In this document: positions 29,848 through 30,774 of the stretch, piece by piece
Layout: every line of letters starts with the position of its first letter
Numbering within the stretch: the first letter of the stretch is position 1
Assembly: GCA_035291545.1 (NCBI GenBank)
Contig: DATDRW010000026.1
Span: 1 to 30,774 of the forward strand
Length of the DNA stretch: 30,774 nucleotides
Reading direction: 5' to 3'
Source: UBA11373 sp035291545
GTDB lineage: Bacteria > Actinomycetota > Acidimicrobiia > Spongiisociales > UBA11373
The notes under the pieces: model-generated
Told to the model about the DNA's origin: nothing
Seen by the model: the letters and a program-made list of their open reading frames with translations, nothing else
The model's database searches: none
Translations under genes and position numbers: made by a program

Positions 29848-30516
29848 TCAGGCCGAGCCCCGGAGCCTTTCGAGGGCGTCGAGGATCATATCGACCCCGA
29901 ACTCGAACCCGCTCTCGCCTGCAAAGCTGCCGTCGAGGTGCCCCGTCACGTGCTCCACGAGGTAGGGGAACTGGTCGGCGGGGAGCTCCCTGAGGAAGTT
30001 TGCCCCCAGCTCCTTGATGTCCTCTGCTGCGTCCATGTAGTTCACCTGCTGGAGCGTGTAACCGACGATGTGGCTATCGAGGACGTGGTATGCGTGGTGG
30101 GTCTTCTCGGCCGAGAAACCCGCCTCCCGAAGGTATGCGAGCAACGAGTTCATGTAGCGCATCCGGGCTTGTCCGAGGTCTCCGCGTGACATGAGGAGGC
30201 GGCAGGCCCAGCGGTGTCGCAACAGCACCTGGTTCGCCGACACCGCGCTCGCCCGCACGTCCGCTTTCCAATCGGCCGTTCGAGGAGGAAGATCGAACTC
30301 GCCCAGGACGGCGTCGACGATCCCGTCCAGGACGTCGTCCTTGTTGGCCACGTGGTTGTACAGCGACATGGCCTCGACCCCGAGCTCCTCGCCGAGCCTG
30401 CGCATGGTGATCGACTCGATCCCGCCTCCATCAGCAAGGGCGATGGCGGCGCGCAGGACCCGCTCCCTGGTCAAGGGGTGTCTCCGTCTCTCGGCCGGGG
30501 GGATTTGCTTGGTCAT
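29848..30516 (-). CDS. TetR-family repressor with TetR_C-type ligand domain
   Basis: A 222-residue repressor. The N-terminal HTH (about 15-62) reads TRERVLRAAIALADGGGIESITMRRLGEELGVEAMSLYNHVANKDDVLDGIV, which is typical of the TetR/TetR_C group. The C-terminal domain (about 80-220) is helical and should bind a small hydrophobic ligand. It is divergent from an oxidoreductase gene, with a palindromic operator inside that gene's promoter, so it most likely represses the oxidoreductase and possibly itself. The inducer is unknown. Confidence 0.9.
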   Translation of the reverse strand: MTKQIPPAERRRHPLTRERVLRAAIALADGGGIESITMRRLGEELGVEAMSLYNHVANKDDVLDGIVDAVLGEFDLPPRTADWKADVRASAVSANQVLLRHRWACRLLMSRGDLGQARMRYMNSLLAYLREAGFSAEKTHHAYHVLDSHIVGYTLQQVNYMDAAEDIKELGANFLRELPADQFPYLVEHVTGHLDGSFAGESGFEFGVDMILDALERLRGSA

Positions 30517-30528
30517 CCGCTCTCCCGC

Positions 30529-30557
30529 TTGACATACTTACGGCGTATGTGTAGGTT
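30529..30557 (+). promoter_or_regulatory. Promoter and TetR operator of the oxidoreductase gene
   Basis: TTGACA (30529-30534) and TAGGTT (30552-30557) with a 17-base spacer make a near-consensus promoter. ACATAC (30532-30537) and GTATGT (30545-30550) form an inverted repeat with 7 bases between, lying across the -35 and the spacer, where a bound TetR protein would exclude RNA polymerase. Confidence 0.72.
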
Positions 30558-30585
30558 GCCGGGACAAGCTTACAAGGTAAGGAGC

Positions 30586-30774
30586 ATGAGCAACCAATCA
30601 CCCTTCCCTGAAAAGATGAGGGCGATCATCCGGAACCACTACGGCGGGCCCGATGTCGTCGAGATCGCTGAGATCGAGCGTCCGGAACCCGATGACGACC
30701 AGCTACTGGTCAGGGTCAGGGCCGCCTCCCTCAACCGCGCAGACCGCTACGCCGTAACCGGTCTTCCCCTGGTG
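30586..30774 (+). CDS. NAD(P)-dependent zinc-type/quinone oxidoreductase (partial)
   Basis: The first 63 codons of a gene running off the window. The ATG has an AAGGTAAGGAG site directly upstream. The product opens MSNQSPFPEKMRAIIRNHYG, then GGPDVVEIAEIERPEPDDDQLLVRVRAASLNRADRYAVTG. This is the N-terminal GroES-like fold of the medium-chain dehydrogenase/reductase family, closest in pattern to quinone oxidoreductases. The nucleotide-binding half is outside the window. The TetR repressor on the other strand is its likely regulator, which suggests induction by a toxic carbonyl or quinone compound. Confidence 0.85.
   Translation, partial: MSNQSPFPEKMRAIIRNHYGGPDVVEIAEIERPEPDDDQLLVRVRAASLNRADRYAVTGLPLV

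Overview
The window looks like a chromosomal segment of a high-GC actinobacterium, most likely of the class Acidimicrobiia. The evidence is the division and Ser/Thr-kinase cluster fhaA-fhaB-pstP-rodA-pbpA-pknB with trpG and crgA close by, the actinobacterial TANNNT promoters placed directly in front of start codons, and a Thr-rich-linker lipoprotein. The taxonomic placement is inference from gene content; no 16S rRNA gene is present.

Bases 1-6350: three serine tRNA genes (anticodons CGA, TGA, GCT). Between the first two lie an Rrf2-type regulator and a divergent sulfonate/nitrate/taurine-type ABC importer (lipoprotein, ATPase, permease). On the minus strand follow serS coupled to a menG-like methyltransferase, then a DUF4446 gene. 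Bases 6351-14736: a minus-strand membrane-anchored protein directly behind tRNA-Leu(CAG), and divergently the FHA/phosphatase/SEDS/PBP/PASTA-kinase operon, in which successive genes overlap by 3-4 bases up to the PBP. This set couples peptidoglycan polymerisation and crosslinking to Ser/Thr phosphorylation. Bases 14737-18331: mutY, a lipoprotein, then on the minus strand a decayed sortase E, a 50-residue membrane protein and trpG, with crgA facing the other way. Bases 18089-21756: a thiolase coupled to a small Cys-rich membrane protein, an AsnA-type asparagine synthetase and an esterase, all on the minus strand.

Bases 21757-29847 look accessory. They hold a 94-base imperfect palindrome, three copies of a 26-base dispersed sequence, a sulfur module (ArsR-rhodanese regulator, DsrE-like protein, SQR-like flavoprotein), a metal module (ArsR sensor with a CDF exporter), an orphan membrane protein and a large cyclase-ATPase-TPR regulator. 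The window ends with a TetR regulator divergent from a truncated zinc-type/quinone oxidoreductase gene, with a clear promoter and operator between them.

The most unusual signal is a class of intergenic arrays that all have a 7-base period but different unit sequences. At least eleven lie between bases 105 and 18096 and none was seen after that. Several occur as inverted pairs able to fold into hairpins, and several run into gene ends (trpG, the menG-like gene, mutY, the small gene ending at 18089). Other points of note: the SEDS polymerase carries His where the catalytic Asp is expected, the sortase is broken, and the kinase has an extra Cys-containing C-terminal region.
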